In this document: piece after piece, positions 27,170 through 34,809 of the stretch | Layout of the letters: each line of letters starts with the position of its first letter | Numbering within the stretch: position 1 is the stretch's first letter | Origin: Pseudomonadota bacterium | Lineage (GTDB): Bacteria; Myxococcota_A; UBA796; GCA-2862545 | DNA: 54,209 nt | Direction of reading: 5' to 3' | Assembly: GCA_023954855.1 (NCBI GenBank) | Contig: JAGSGY010000032.1 | Coordinates: forward strand, 1 to 54,209 | Position numbers and translations under genes: made by a program | Notes under the pieces: model-generated | What the model was told of the DNA's origin: nothing | Database searches by the model: none | The model's input: the letters and a program-made list of their open reading frames with translations, nothing else

Positions 27170-27186
27170 TTGGCACGCGTCCTGCA
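27170..27186 (+). promoter_or_regulatory. Sigma-54 promoter (-24/-12) for the large RNA
   Basis: TTGGCACGCGTCCTGCA fits the sigma-54 consensus TGGCACG-N4-TTGCW at 11 of 12 fixed positions, with GG and GC at the correct spacing. The predicted start is the G near 27197, directly before the first GAAA-capped hairpin. Upstream inverted repeats (CGATA...TATCG at 27140-27159; TGAGT...ACTCA at 27112-27133) could bind an enhancer-binding activator. Confidence 0.75.
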
Positions 27187-27196
27187 TATGTACTTT

Positions 27197-29075
27197 GCGA
27201 CACCCGGGAAACCGGTGTGACCGACAAGACGGTGGCTTCGGCCCCGGTCGGAACCAGCTCTTTGACGTCAAAAACCCCAAGAGGACGGCCCGCGCTTCGG
27301 CAAGGGCAGCTCTCACTCTCGGACAGACGCTTTCGGGCGACGTGTCGATGCTTGCATCGGCTCAGTCGAAACCGGCGGCGGGATCGGCCAGTCGGGCAAA
27401 CCGGCTTGTCAGCGAGTGTGAAGGCCACATCCTGGAGGGGAACCAAGCCCAGGGAAGAAACGGGTTTCAGCCACCGGAAACGGAGGGTTGAAACAACGGA
27501 CTCGCTGGTGGAGCAACGCCTCGAGGGCGCGCCCCTGAACCCCAGACCTCTTCGGAGGGGCAAGGTCAGGGTGGAGCGGCCGAGGGTGACGCGGAGAACG
27601 CAAAGCGGCTGGCAACAGCGGCGGAGTTCCCGCGAAACGTTTCACCGCGCAGGAGCCATCCTCGTGATGGCTTCGTGAGGCTCACACACCATCTTCGGAT
27701 GCTGTGTGCCGGCAAGCAGCAATGCTCGCTGGTGAGGCATCGAGGCACAACCTCGGAGGTCTTCAAGTCGGGTAGCATCGGGCACGGCGTTCGCGTCGTG
27801 AGCACACCGATGAGTCGTAAGGAGGCAACACGCCGCCTCGTAGTTGAGCAATCATCTACACGGTGTGGGAGGTCTTACGGGAACCCATCTGCTCACCGCT
27901 TGCGGTAGGCAGGAGTCACCACAGTCTGCGCTGACGGCTACGGAACGAGAGGGGGCAACCTCTCCCTGACCGAGCTGATGAGCGGCAACTGTCCTCGAAG
28001 TCGATTCGGGAATCACATCAGGAACCCTCCAAGGTTCGTGGGTGTGTGAAAGAAGCGACTCGGCCAGCACGGAAGTGCCGGCAGACATGGACGGGTGCTC
28101 GAGAGCTTCCGACGAAGAAACGCGTCGGTCGGTCTTAGCAGAGAGTGTGCAAGGGACAATCGCGGAAGGTGGACGCTGGAGACAGCGTGCGTCGAGGCGG
28201 TTGACGGTCCATGGCCGGGCCTCCTCCAGAGATTGGAGGGAGTAGCGGTCATCTGGCATGCGGGTGTGGGTCTTCGGACTCGCGAAGCGCAGGCCAGGCC
28301 AGAGTCGATGAGGGCCACGTAGACTGTGAGGTCTACGAGGGTGCAACGACCAAGGCGAATGCCGAGGGGGCAACGGCCGCAGTGATGCGGTACGGCTGCC
28401 AGCGAGGGGAAATCTTCGAAGGGTGTGAAACGCGCTGACGCGGAAGATCGAGTGAAGGGCCAACATCTACGGATGCGGGTCACACGGGTCGGAAACGCAG
28501 CGAATCCTGTCTGGCTCTGGGGTGCAACAAACCCAGAAACTGCAGTGAGCTTAAACCGTCGAGGTGGCGAGAAACCACGAGGACGGAGCCTGTGAGCGGG
28601 TGGTACCGCACACACGAGGCCGAGGGGTGGAACCCACGGTTGGGAGAAGGGGCCGCAGCAGCGATGTCGGATGCAGGGCGATTCACGCGGATGAATTCCA
28701 AGACAGGCGGATGTAGCGATGCATCCCGGCTGGCTGAGGAACCCTGAAGGTGAGGGCAAGATTTAGAGGGACTCGCGTCTTTATTTATTCAAACGAAGAC
28801 AGAGTGCGAGACCCGGCACGGGAAGACCTTGAAGTCGAACGCGGCAACGCGAAACGGCAGGAAGGACGCAGCGAACACCAATGTAGCTGCTACCGCGTCG
28901 GACCGGAGCATCCGCTCCAATTCCTCAAGAATCCGTCCAACGCCATGAGGGACGCAACGAGCTTCGGCTCCGAGCACCACAGCAAGTACGCGAACCTGTG
29001 AAGGCACATCCCCACAGTAGTCCAGGTGTCACCATCGGCCCTCGAGTCTCACGACTCGAGGGCCGTTGTCGTTTT
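27197..29075 (+). ncRNA. Giant structured non-coding RNA (about 1.88 kb), class unknown
   Basis: No credible protein gene lies between 26969 and 29161. From the sigma-54 start to a perfect terminator the plus strand is full of short, exact hairpins capped by the stable tetraloops of structured RNA. GNRA: GAAA at 27208-27211, GCAA in 27608-27619, GGAA in 28067-28078, GAGA in 28173-28188 (6-bp stem), GUGA in 28377-28390, GCAA in 28841-28850. UUCG: 27234-27243, 27547-27558, 27683-27708, 27783-27800 (7-bp stem), 28268-28281, 28959-28970. CUUG: 27346-27359, 27895-27906. Other exact stems: 28318-28337, 28588-28620, 28905-28918. Only one strand yields these purine loops, fixing the direction. I see no RNase P, tmRNA, SRP or rRNA signature and no reverse transcriptase. 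It could be an ORF-less ribozyme or a new member of the large ornate bacterial RNAs (GOLLD, ROOL and OLE type). Confidence 0.75.
29037..29075 (+). terminator. Intrinsic terminator of the large RNA
   Basis: GGCCCTCGAGTC (29037-29048), loop TCAC, and GACTCGAGGGCC (29053-29064) form a perfect 12-bp stem followed by GTTGTCGTTTT. It is the strongest terminator in the window and defines the 3' end of the RNA unit. Confidence 0.88.
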
Positions 29076-29086
29076 GGGATGGGTTT

Positions 29087-29103
29087 CTGGCGTCATGAAT
29101 GCG
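29087..29103 (+). promoter_or_regulatory. Weak sigma-54-like site before the TPR gene
   Basis: CTGGCGTCATGAATGCG keeps the GG and GC dinucleotides at sigma-54 spacing but mismatches several other positions. It lies about 60 bp before the start at 29162 and just after the terminator. Confidence 0.25.
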
Positions 29104-29161
29104 CGTGTGGTGTCGCGGGTTGCGGCTTTCGTGCGGTTAGGATGCCCCACCTGGAGGCCCT

Positions 29162-30349
29162 GTGCGTACCGTTCTGCTGTCGATGCTTCTGCTGTCTGCT
29201 CCGGCTCTCGCCAAGAAGCCGAATGTCGGCGCGCTGAGTGCCGCCACCGAGAAGCGGCCTGCCGATGCGGTGGGTGATCTCGATGCCGCCATCCTCAAGG
29301 CCAAGAGCGACAAAGACCTCGCGGTGCTGCACGCGCTGCGGGCCCAGGCTCTCGCAACCGCTTCGCTCGATGCAGCGTGGGCCGATACCCATCCGGCCTG
29401 GCTAAGCGAGGTGCTTGCTTCACTGCGCGCGTCGGCCGAAGCCGACGTGGGTGATGCCAGAGCACTGCAGCGAAACCTGGCTGTTCAGCGCGTGATCGAG
29501 TCGGTCAGCACCGCGATCAACGAAAAGCGTCCGCTGCCTCCCGAGACCACATCCGTGCTCGGCGTGCTCGCCAGCGTCACCCAGGTGCCGTGGTTTCACA
29601 ACTTGGCCGGCATGGTGCATCTTCGCGCAGACGACTACCCCGCGGCTGTGCTCGCCTATCGCAAGACGGTGGAGATGGTGGTCGAGATTCCGCCCTCCGT
29701 GGACAGCGTAATCTTGACCCTCTCTTCGGCGCAGGTCCTCGGTTACTTCTTCGGCGGTTTCGGAGATGTCGATCCCAATGAGGTCGTCGCGCTCTACGTC
29801 GCTGTGGGCGCCGCGCAGAGCCACCTTTCGGGGGTGTCCGCCGACGAACATGCGGACATCGAGCGCTTCCTTGTCTGGGTGCCGCTAGTCCTCGTGGGAC
29901 TCGAGACCCCGGAGGCGACGCTGGCCAAGGCGCAGGCCCATCTGGCAACGAACCCTGATGCGACAATCTGGGCGGCGCTCGGCGCGTACCTCGAGTCCCA
30001 GGCTGGCGGCGAGGGGGCGGAACAGGCCTACAAGAAGGCCGTCGAGATCGAGCCCGACGGTCTGGGGGGGCGTCTTGCGCTTGGGTCGTTCTACATGGGC
30101 CAGGTCTTGGTGCGAAGCCAAGCGCTCAACGAGCTCCCGATCAGCGGCTCCCAGGAGGAGGCAAAGGTGCTCACCGACGAGATTCGCGCTCTGAACGAGA
30201 AGGCGCGAGCGCACCTCGAGCATGCCTATGGCGTCTCACCCGACAATGTGACGGCGGTGATCGGCCTGGTTCAGGTGTGCGCAGCTCTCGAGGACATGGA
30301 AGCCTACAAGCTCTACAAGGACCGGCTGATGGTGCTTCGCGGTCAGTAG
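29162..30349 (+). CDS. Exported TPR-like protein
   Basis: 395 residues, GTG start behind CTGGAGG. A signal peptide (MRTVLLSMLLLSAPALA) is followed by an all-helical protein. At least two tetratricopeptide-like units are visible (HNLAGMVHLRADDYPAAVLAYRK; A-x-x-A-Y-K-K-A-V-E-I-E-P), and helix pairs fill the rest, so it is probably a periplasmic scaffold for protein assembly. It has its own start region after the RNA terminator. The 3' end overlaps the convergent cytochrome gene by 7 bp. Partner unknown. Confidence 0.75.
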   Translation: MRTVLLSMLLLSAPALAKKPNVGALSAATEKRPADAVGDLDAAILKAKSDKDLAVLHALRAQALATASLDAAWADTHPAWLSEVLASLRASAEADVGDARALQRNLAVQRVIESVSTAINEKRPLPPETTSVLGVLASVTQVPWFHNLAGMVHLRADDYPAAVLAYRKTVEMVVEIPPSVDSVILTLSSAQVLGYFFGGFGDVDPNEVVALYVAVGAAQSHLSGVSADEHADIERFLVWVPLVLVGLETPEATLAKAQAHLATNPDATIWAALGAYLESQAGGEGAEQAYKKAVEIEPDGLGGRLALGSFYMGQVLVRSQALNELPISGSQEEAKVLTDEIRALNEKARAHLEHAYGVSPDNVTAVIGLVQVCAALEDMEAYKLYKDRLMVLRGQ

Positions 30350-31698
30350 AGTTGTTCGACCAGGGCCGGCGGAATCAAGATCCCGAACAGGCCGAGGCAC
30401 ATCTCGTCGAGCGTCTCCTCCCCGAGGAGTACGTCGGTGGGCGCGCTCAAGCCTTCGTCGGCAAGCGCTTCAGCTACGAAGGGGTTGTCGGTGGTGTTGT
30501 CGAAGGTACAGGTCATGTGCAGGCGGTCGCCTTGCTCGATGACGGGCAGCTCGTCGATAGGCACATCGAAGTCGTAGGTGCGCTGCCAATTGAAGTCCCA
30601 GTTCGGGGTGCCGACCAGGCACTCTTGCTCGGCTTCCGAGCCGCCGGGCTGCAGCTGGATGGTCATGTCCGTGCCCACGTAGTGCATGTGCGTGCCGACC
30701 GAGAAGACCGGAAGCGGAAGCGGAATGGTCTGCTCGTAGATCATCGTCTCGGTGTGATCGGCCACGCCAGCGGGGATGCGAAACTCGGGTACTCCGCGGT
30801 CATTGGGGCCGGGCTGTAGGCCTGTGCCGTCGTCGTTCTGGGTCCAGTAGTTTCCGACGAGGGTCTGGGCTGCAGCCCACTCGGGCTGTGTCTCGCTCCA
30901 GGTGATGTCGACGGTGCTCTGGTCGACCTCGGGGCCGCCCGGCGCGGGATGGTAGTGCATCTGTACGACGATCTTCGCTCCCGCGGGAATCGGCATGGCG
31001 GCGCCGTCGGGGGTGCGCATCGGAAGGGCGCCCGGAACCCAGGTCGCCATCAAGAAGCCGTCGATGCTCGGTGTGTTGAAGCACGGGAAGGTGCCATTGG
31101 TCGCGAGGGCTTCAGAGTCGCCGTTGACGTCGAGGAAGATCAGGCCGTGGTGGTCCACGCGCTTGTTGTCGGGGACGAGCTGAATCGCGTCGGCCCACAT
31201 CATCGTGTCCGTGTTGCCGGGATCGAGCACGAAGCACTGAAAGAGGTCCTTGTCGCCCTCGACCGTGAACGGCTGCTGAAACGGAATCGAGACGTCGGGC
31301 GAAGCAATACCGAGATTCGGGACGGCGGGGAGCTCAGCAGCGGTCTCGGGATCACCCTCGGGCCGATCCGCCTCGACCCAGGCGGCAAACAGCGCGATCT
31401 CCTCGTCCGTCAACCGCAGATCGTCTTTCCACGGCCGCTCGGGTGCGCAGTCTTCGGTCTCGGTGGCGAGGAAGGGCGGCATGGTGCCCGCGTCGATCGC
31501 TGCGAGCATGGCGGGGGCCTGCAGGTCGGCCTCGGCGTAGACATCGAGGGCGAACGGGGCGATGCCGCCATCGGTGTGGCAAGAGCCGCAGTTCTCGGCC
31601 ACCAGCGGAGCGATGTCCTGGTGCCAGGTCGGGTCATCGGTGCGAGCGTTGTGACCACAGGCGACGAGCAGCGGTACGAGAATGAGCGGTGAACGCAA
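30343..31698 (-). CDS. Copper type II monooxygenase-like lipoprotein with N-terminal heme c
   Basis: 451 residues. Lipoprotein signal (LVPLLVACG), then a cytochrome c-like segment with CGSCHT (about 37-42) and a distal Met (TMPPF). The rest resembles copper type II, ascorbate-dependent monooxygenases (the PHM fold): D-H-H-G-L-I-F, M-H-Y-H-P and T-H-M-H-Y-V-G supply the His/Met copper ligands. Such heme-plus-copper proteins are common in Myxococcota; substrates are unknown. It would sit on the periplasmic or outer face and may pass electrons from the heme to copper. It is divergent from bfd, sharing a 154-bp region holding a Fur box, so iron may control both directions. Confidence 0.82.
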   Translation of the reverse strand: MRSPLILVPLLVACGHNARTDDPTWHQDIAPLVAENCGSCHTDGGIAPFALDVYAEADLQAPAMLAAIDAGTMPPFLATETEDCAPERPWKDDLRLTDEEIALFAAWVEADRPEGDPETAAELPAVPNLGIASPDVSIPFQQPFTVEGDKDLFQCFVLDPGNTDTMMWADAIQLVPDNKRVDHHGLIFLDVNGDSEALATNGTFPCFNTPSIDGFLMATWVPGALPMRTPDGAAMPIPAGAKIVVQMHYHPAPGGPEVDQSTVDITWSETQPEWAAAQTLVGNYWTQNDDGTGLQPGPNDRGVPEFRIPAGVADHTETMIYEQTIPLPLPVFSVGTHMHYVGTDMTIQLQPGGSEAEQECLVGTPNWDFNWQRTYDFDVPIDELPVIEQGDRLHMTCTFDNTTDNPFVAEALADEGLSAPTDVLLGEETLDEMCLGLFGILIPPALVEQLY

Positions 31699-31801
31699 GG
31701 GAACTCCAAGTCGGGTGCTGAGGATAGTGCACGATTTCGTGCGTGTGAACCATGGACCCGCGACCGGCCGGATTCCGAAAGGAGCGGCGCACTTTCTTGT
31801 T

Positions 31802-31820
31802 GAAAATGATTATCAACATC
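31802..31820. promoter_or_regulatory. Fur box upstream of bfd-bfr
   Basis: GAAAATGATTATCAACATC matches the 19-bp Fur consensus at 15 of 19 positions. It lies 33-51 bp before the bfd start, in the region shared with the divergent cytochrome. Iron control of the storage genes is expected; whether it represses or activates cannot be told. Confidence 0.78.
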
Positions 31821-31852
31821 AATAAGGTGTTCTCACGAACAGGGAGTGCCCC

Positions 31853-32050
31853 GTGATCGTCTGTCTCTGCGAAGCCGTAAGTCATCGAACCATCGACGAT
31901 GTGGTCTGCGATGGTGCCGAGAGCGTTCGCGAGATCGGCCGACGCTGCGGTGCTGGAACGGGTTGCGGCATGTGCAAGGTCGACCTCAAGGCCCGCCTTC
32001 GCGCCCAGCAAGATCGACTCGCTCAGGACGAGCCGCTGCTTTCGAAATAG
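31853..32050 (+). CDS. bfd: Bacterioferritin-associated ferredoxin
   Basis: 65 residues, GTG start behind GGGAG. Four Cys bind a [2Fe-2S] cluster as C4-x-C6 and C38-x-x-C41, in the family context MIVCLCEAV and GAGTGCGMC. Bfd reduces the iron core of bacterioferritin so that stored iron can leave. It is 26 bp ahead of bfr, its expected partner, behind a Fur box. Length matches the family (about 64). Confidence 0.94.
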   Translation: MIVCLCEAVSHRTIDDVVCDGAESVREIGRRCGAGTGCGMCKVDLKARLRAQQDRLAQDEPLLSK

Positions 32051-32076
32051 ACTCGCTGCTCCACAGGAGTGCGACA

Positions 32077-32553
32077 ATGGCGGTCAAGGGCGGAAAGGTC
32101 ATCATCGATGCGTTGAACGACGTGCTGAGCGGCGAGCTTGCGGCGATCAACCAGTACTTCCTGCACGCGAAGATGTTCCAGAACTGGGGCTTTGAGCGTC
32201 TGTACGGCAAGGTCTACGCCGAGTCCATCGACGAGATGAAGCACGCCGACACCCTGATCGAGCGCATTCTTTACCTCGACGGCATTCCGAACGTGCAGCG
32301 CCTGGGCCGCGTGCGGATCGGTGAGAACGCGCGCGAGATGTTCGAGGCCGACATGGCGCTCGAGCAAGAGGCGATTCCGCGTCTGAACAACTACATCGCG
32401 CTCTGCGTCGCAGAAGGTGACAACGGCACCCGCGCCCTTTTCGAGGACATTCTCGTCAGCGAAGAGGAGCACCTCGACTGGCTCGAGGCCCAGCTGCACC
32501 TGATGGACACGCTCGGAGACGCCGCCTACCTCGCCGAGCAAATGAAGGCTTAG
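32077..32553 (+). CDS. bfr: Bacterioferritin (heme-binding iron storage)
   Basis: 158 residues, ATG at 32077; the frame runs further upstream over bfd but only out of phase with it. All ferroxidase ligands are visible: Glu20 (SGELAAINQYF), Glu53 and His56 (IDEMKHAD), a Glu in DMALEQEA, and Glu/His in SEEEHLDW. Met54 is the heme ligand between subunits. It forms a 24-subunit shell that oxidises and stores iron. Co-transcribed with bfd. Confidence 0.95.
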   Translation: MAVKGGKVIIDALNDVLSGELAAINQYFLHAKMFQNWGFERLYGKVYAESIDEMKHADTLIERILYLDGIPNVQRLGRVRIGENAREMFEADMALEQEAIPRLNNYIALCVAEGDNGTRALFEDILVSEEEHLDWLEAQLHLMDTLGDAAYLAEQMKA

Positions 32554-32666
32554 CCGCCCCAGCACGGCGTCATCGTCCCTAAATCACCGCCGTCGATGGC
32601 GATGAATTGCGGGTTCACGAGGGCTGTGGCACAGTAGTAGGACACCGGTTTCCTCCCGGAGTCCCC

Positions 32667-33758
32667 ATGAGCAGTCGTTCGCGAAGAACTGGCGCACCGG
32701 AGACGTCCCCTCGTCCCGTGGCACGTCCCGAAAGCCTCACCGGCGCAGGAAGCACGCTCGGCAATGCCGACCAGCAACACGCCCTGAGCACCCAGCCTGT
32801 CCTCGACGAACAGAAGGGGTGGTTGGCCCGCTTGTTTGGCGGAAAAGACAAGGATGCGAAGGACGCGGGTGGCCAGGACCAGGGCGTCGAGACCGGCGGT
32901 GAAGAAGCTGCGGTTGTCGCGACCCCAGAGGTTAGCGCGACGGCGAATCTACTGGCCGCCGTCACGGCACAGGTCGTCGAGGCCGTTCCAGAGCTCGCCT
33001 CGCGCGATGACCGGGCCGAGGCGCTGACGATGGCGACCCAGAACGTCCCACCCATCCTCAAGCACTGCTTCGAACAAGGGGTGAAGCTCGATACGCAGGT
33101 GGCCTACATCCTGGCGACGGCCTGGCATGAGTCAGGGTTCGGCATGACCAAGTACGGGCGCAGCGAGTCGCTGGTCGAGGATCGCAACCCGTTCAACTCG
33201 CGGGGGCAGGGGGCCAATCGCCGCATGTCGGCGACAAACCATGTCTCGGGCCGCCGCGTGCAAGGCCGCACCCACGGCGAGATGGAGAAGAAGTACTGGG
33301 ATGACGCGTACGGCGGTCGTCTCGACAACCGCAAGGGCACTCGCGATGCGGCGAACTACCGCGGGCGCGGCTTCGTTCAGCTCACCGGCAAGACCAACTA
33401 CGCCAAGATGACCAACGAGCTGAATGCCGAGGGCTTCTCGTACACGCACCAGGGCACGACCTACGGTGGCGAGGGCAACGCGCTGATCGACCTCGTCGCC
33501 AACTTCACCCACGTGAATGAAGTGCCCGATCTCGCGGCACGCATCCTCGTAGAGGGCACGATGGAGGGCAAGTTCACCGGACGAGCGCTGCCCGACTACG
33601 TCAACGAAGAAGAGACCGAGCTGACGGATGCCCGGGCCGTCATCAATGGCGACAAAGCCGAGAATGGCGCGAAGGTTGGGCGCGAAGCCGAGCACTTCAT
33701 GGTGGCCCTTCGCGGTGACGCGGCTTGGAATGCCTTGTTCAAGGCTCCGCAGGCTTAG
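32667..33758 (+). CDS. GH19-type peptidoglycan/chitin hydrolase with shared effector leader
   Basis: 363 residues; the ATG at 32667 gives a leader that aligns with two other proteins. Leader: disordered 1-31, then G-N-A-D-Q-Q-H-A-L (32-40), then K-G-W-L-A-R-L-F-G-G (50-59). Catalytic domain from about 95: AYILATAWHESGFG with the likely catalytic Glu155, YWDDAYGGRLDNR, and the GH19 signature YRGRGFVQLTGKTNYAKM. GH19 enzymes of this size are phage-type endolysins or antibacterial effectors that cut the wall sugar chain. No Sec signal and no holin, so export must use another route; the leader suggests cargo loading. The convergent gene overlapping its stop by 4 bp may be its immunity protein. 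Confidence 0.85.
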   Translation: MSSRSRRTGAPETSPRPVARPESLTGAGSTLGNADQQHALSTQPVLDEQKGWLARLFGGKDKDAKDAGGQDQGVETGGEEAAVVATPEVSATANLLAAVTAQVVEAVPELASRDDRAEALTMATQNVPPILKHCFEQGVKLDTQVAYILATAWHESGFGMTKYGRSESLVEDRNPFNSRGQGANRRMSATNHVSGRRVQGRTHGEMEKKYWDDAYGGRLDNRKGTRDAANYRGRGFVQLTGKTNYAKMTNELNAEGFSYTHQGTTYGGEGNALIDLVANFTHVNEVPDLAARILVEGTMEGKFTGRALPDYVNEEETELTDARAVINGDKAENGAKVGREAEHFMVALRGDAAWNALFKAPQA

Positions 33759-34315
33759 ACCATGCAGCCCAGGCTGATGGTGAGCAGACCGAGCAACACG
33801 GCGTAGATGCGGAGCGCGGTGAGGGTCAGGTCATCACGGGCCTGTTCCTCGAGCACCCTCTCGATCGTGGCCTTGCGCTCCTGTGGCGGAAGCATCAGCA
33901 CCGGATCGGTGATCACCCGCCTCAGACGGTGGTGATCGGCCCGTGGGTAGCGCGTGAATGCGTGGGTCTTGACCGTACCGTTCTGCATCGTGAAGGTGGC
34001 GTTCCAGTCGTCGCCGTGGCCATCCTCTCCCACGCTGTCGAGCTTGTCCCATCGCAGAAGTACGGTGCGCTCGTAGCGGTACAGCCAGATGCCTCTGTCG
34101 GTGACTTGCACAAAGCCCGCAAGGGCCACGCGCCACACCACGATACTCACCACCACGCCCAGCGCTACGCCGAGCATGCCGAAGACCGGCGTGGGCACGA
34201 AGACGAGCAGTCGGCGAAGCAGTGCGTTGAACAGCGGGATCAGCGGGACCGCAAGTGCGCCACCGAAGGCGGTCAGTAGGATAGGGGGCCACTCGGGCTT
34301 CGAAGTCCAGCTCAT
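33755..34315 (-). CDS. Membrane protein, possible immunity to the GH19 effector
   Basis: 186 residues. Two adjacent membrane helices near the start (about 12-35 and 44-68: LLVFVPTPVFGMLGVALGVVV) are followed by a PH-like beta region (GFVQVTDRGIWLYRYERTVLLRWDKLDSV) and a C-terminal helix (YAVLLGLLTISLGCMV). This is the layout of bPH-domain membrane proteins. It is convergent with the GH19 gene with overlapping stops. Wall-active effectors are usually neutralised in the envelope, so immunity is possible, but a convergent layout is unusual and the idea is weak. Confidence 0.55.
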   Translation of the reverse strand: MSWTSKPEWPPILLTAFGGALAVPLIPLFNALLRRLLVFVPTPVFGMLGVALGVVVSIVVWRVALAGFVQVTDRGIWLYRYERTVLLRWDKLDSVGEDGHGDDWNATFTMQNGTVKTHAFTRYPRADHHRLRRVITDPVLMLPPQERKATIERVLEEQARDDLTLTALRIYAVLLGLLTISLGCMV

Positions 34316-34386
34316 GGACCATCATCCCGCAGATCGTGTGCGCTGGCTAGCCACCCTGTCCGGTGGCGGTCACCCAAGGAGGTCCG

Positions 34387-34809
34387 TTGTCCAAGGATGC
34401 CTTTGCCGTCTCTGTTCGCTTGCCCGTCCTCTGGGGGGACATGGATGCCCTCGGACACGTGAACAACGTCTGCTACCTGCGCTGGTTCGAACAGGCGCGC
34501 ATCGCCTACTTCGAGCGCATCGGCCTGGTGAGCGAGGGCCCGTCGGCGATCGGTCCCATTCTGGCGACCACGACCTGCGACTTTCTCGCGCCGGTGACCT
34601 ACCCGGCCGAGGTGGTGGTCGGCACGAGCGTGGAGCGCACGGGGCGCACCTCGTTTGTGATGCGCTACGGCGTGGTGCTCGCCACGGCTCCCGACATCCT
34701 GGTTGCGAAGGGGAGCGCGGTGGTGGTGACGGTGGACTACGCGAGCGGAGGGAAGGTCCCACTGACCGAGGCGCTCCGGGCGGCGATCGACGCGCTCGAA
34801 GGGCGCTAG
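34387..34809 (+). CDS. Acyl-CoA thioesterase (4HBT hotdog fold)
   Basis: 140 residues from the TTG at 34387, 4 nt behind AAGGAGG; a GTG at 34363 is in frame but lies before that site. The 4-hydroxybenzoyl-CoA thioesterase signature is clear: W-G-D-M-D-A-L-G-H-V-N-N, with catalytic Asp, then Y-L-R-W-F-E-Q-A-R. It hydrolyses acyl-CoA; chain length unknown. Its stop shares CTAG with the convergent gene. Confidence 0.88.
   Translation: MSKDAFAVSVRLPVLWGDMDALGHVNNVCYLRWFEQARIAYFERIGLVSEGPSAIGPILATTTCDFLAPVTYPAEVVVGTSVERTGRTSFVMRYGVVLATAPDILVAKGSAVVVTVDYASGGKVPLTEALRAAIDALEGR

Noticed and set aside
27133-27678. 181-residue plus-strand frame at the 5' end of the RNA
   Set aside because: Its start precedes the predicted transcription start, its composition is unlike the neighbouring genes, and it covers exact tetraloop hairpins.
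28013-28759. 248-residue reading frame on the minus strand inside the RNA region
   Set aside because: It has no ribosome site, is rich in Arg/Ser/Pro/Cys like a translated structured RNA, and runs antisense to the hairpin-rich transcript. Several overlapping frames of equal quality exist there.
27197-29075. Group II intron reading of the large RNA
   Set aside because: The 33-nt hairpin at 28588-28620 has domain V size but not the AGC...GNRA layout, no maturase gene is present, and a promoter plus terminator mark a stand-alone unit. A covariance search could reopen this.
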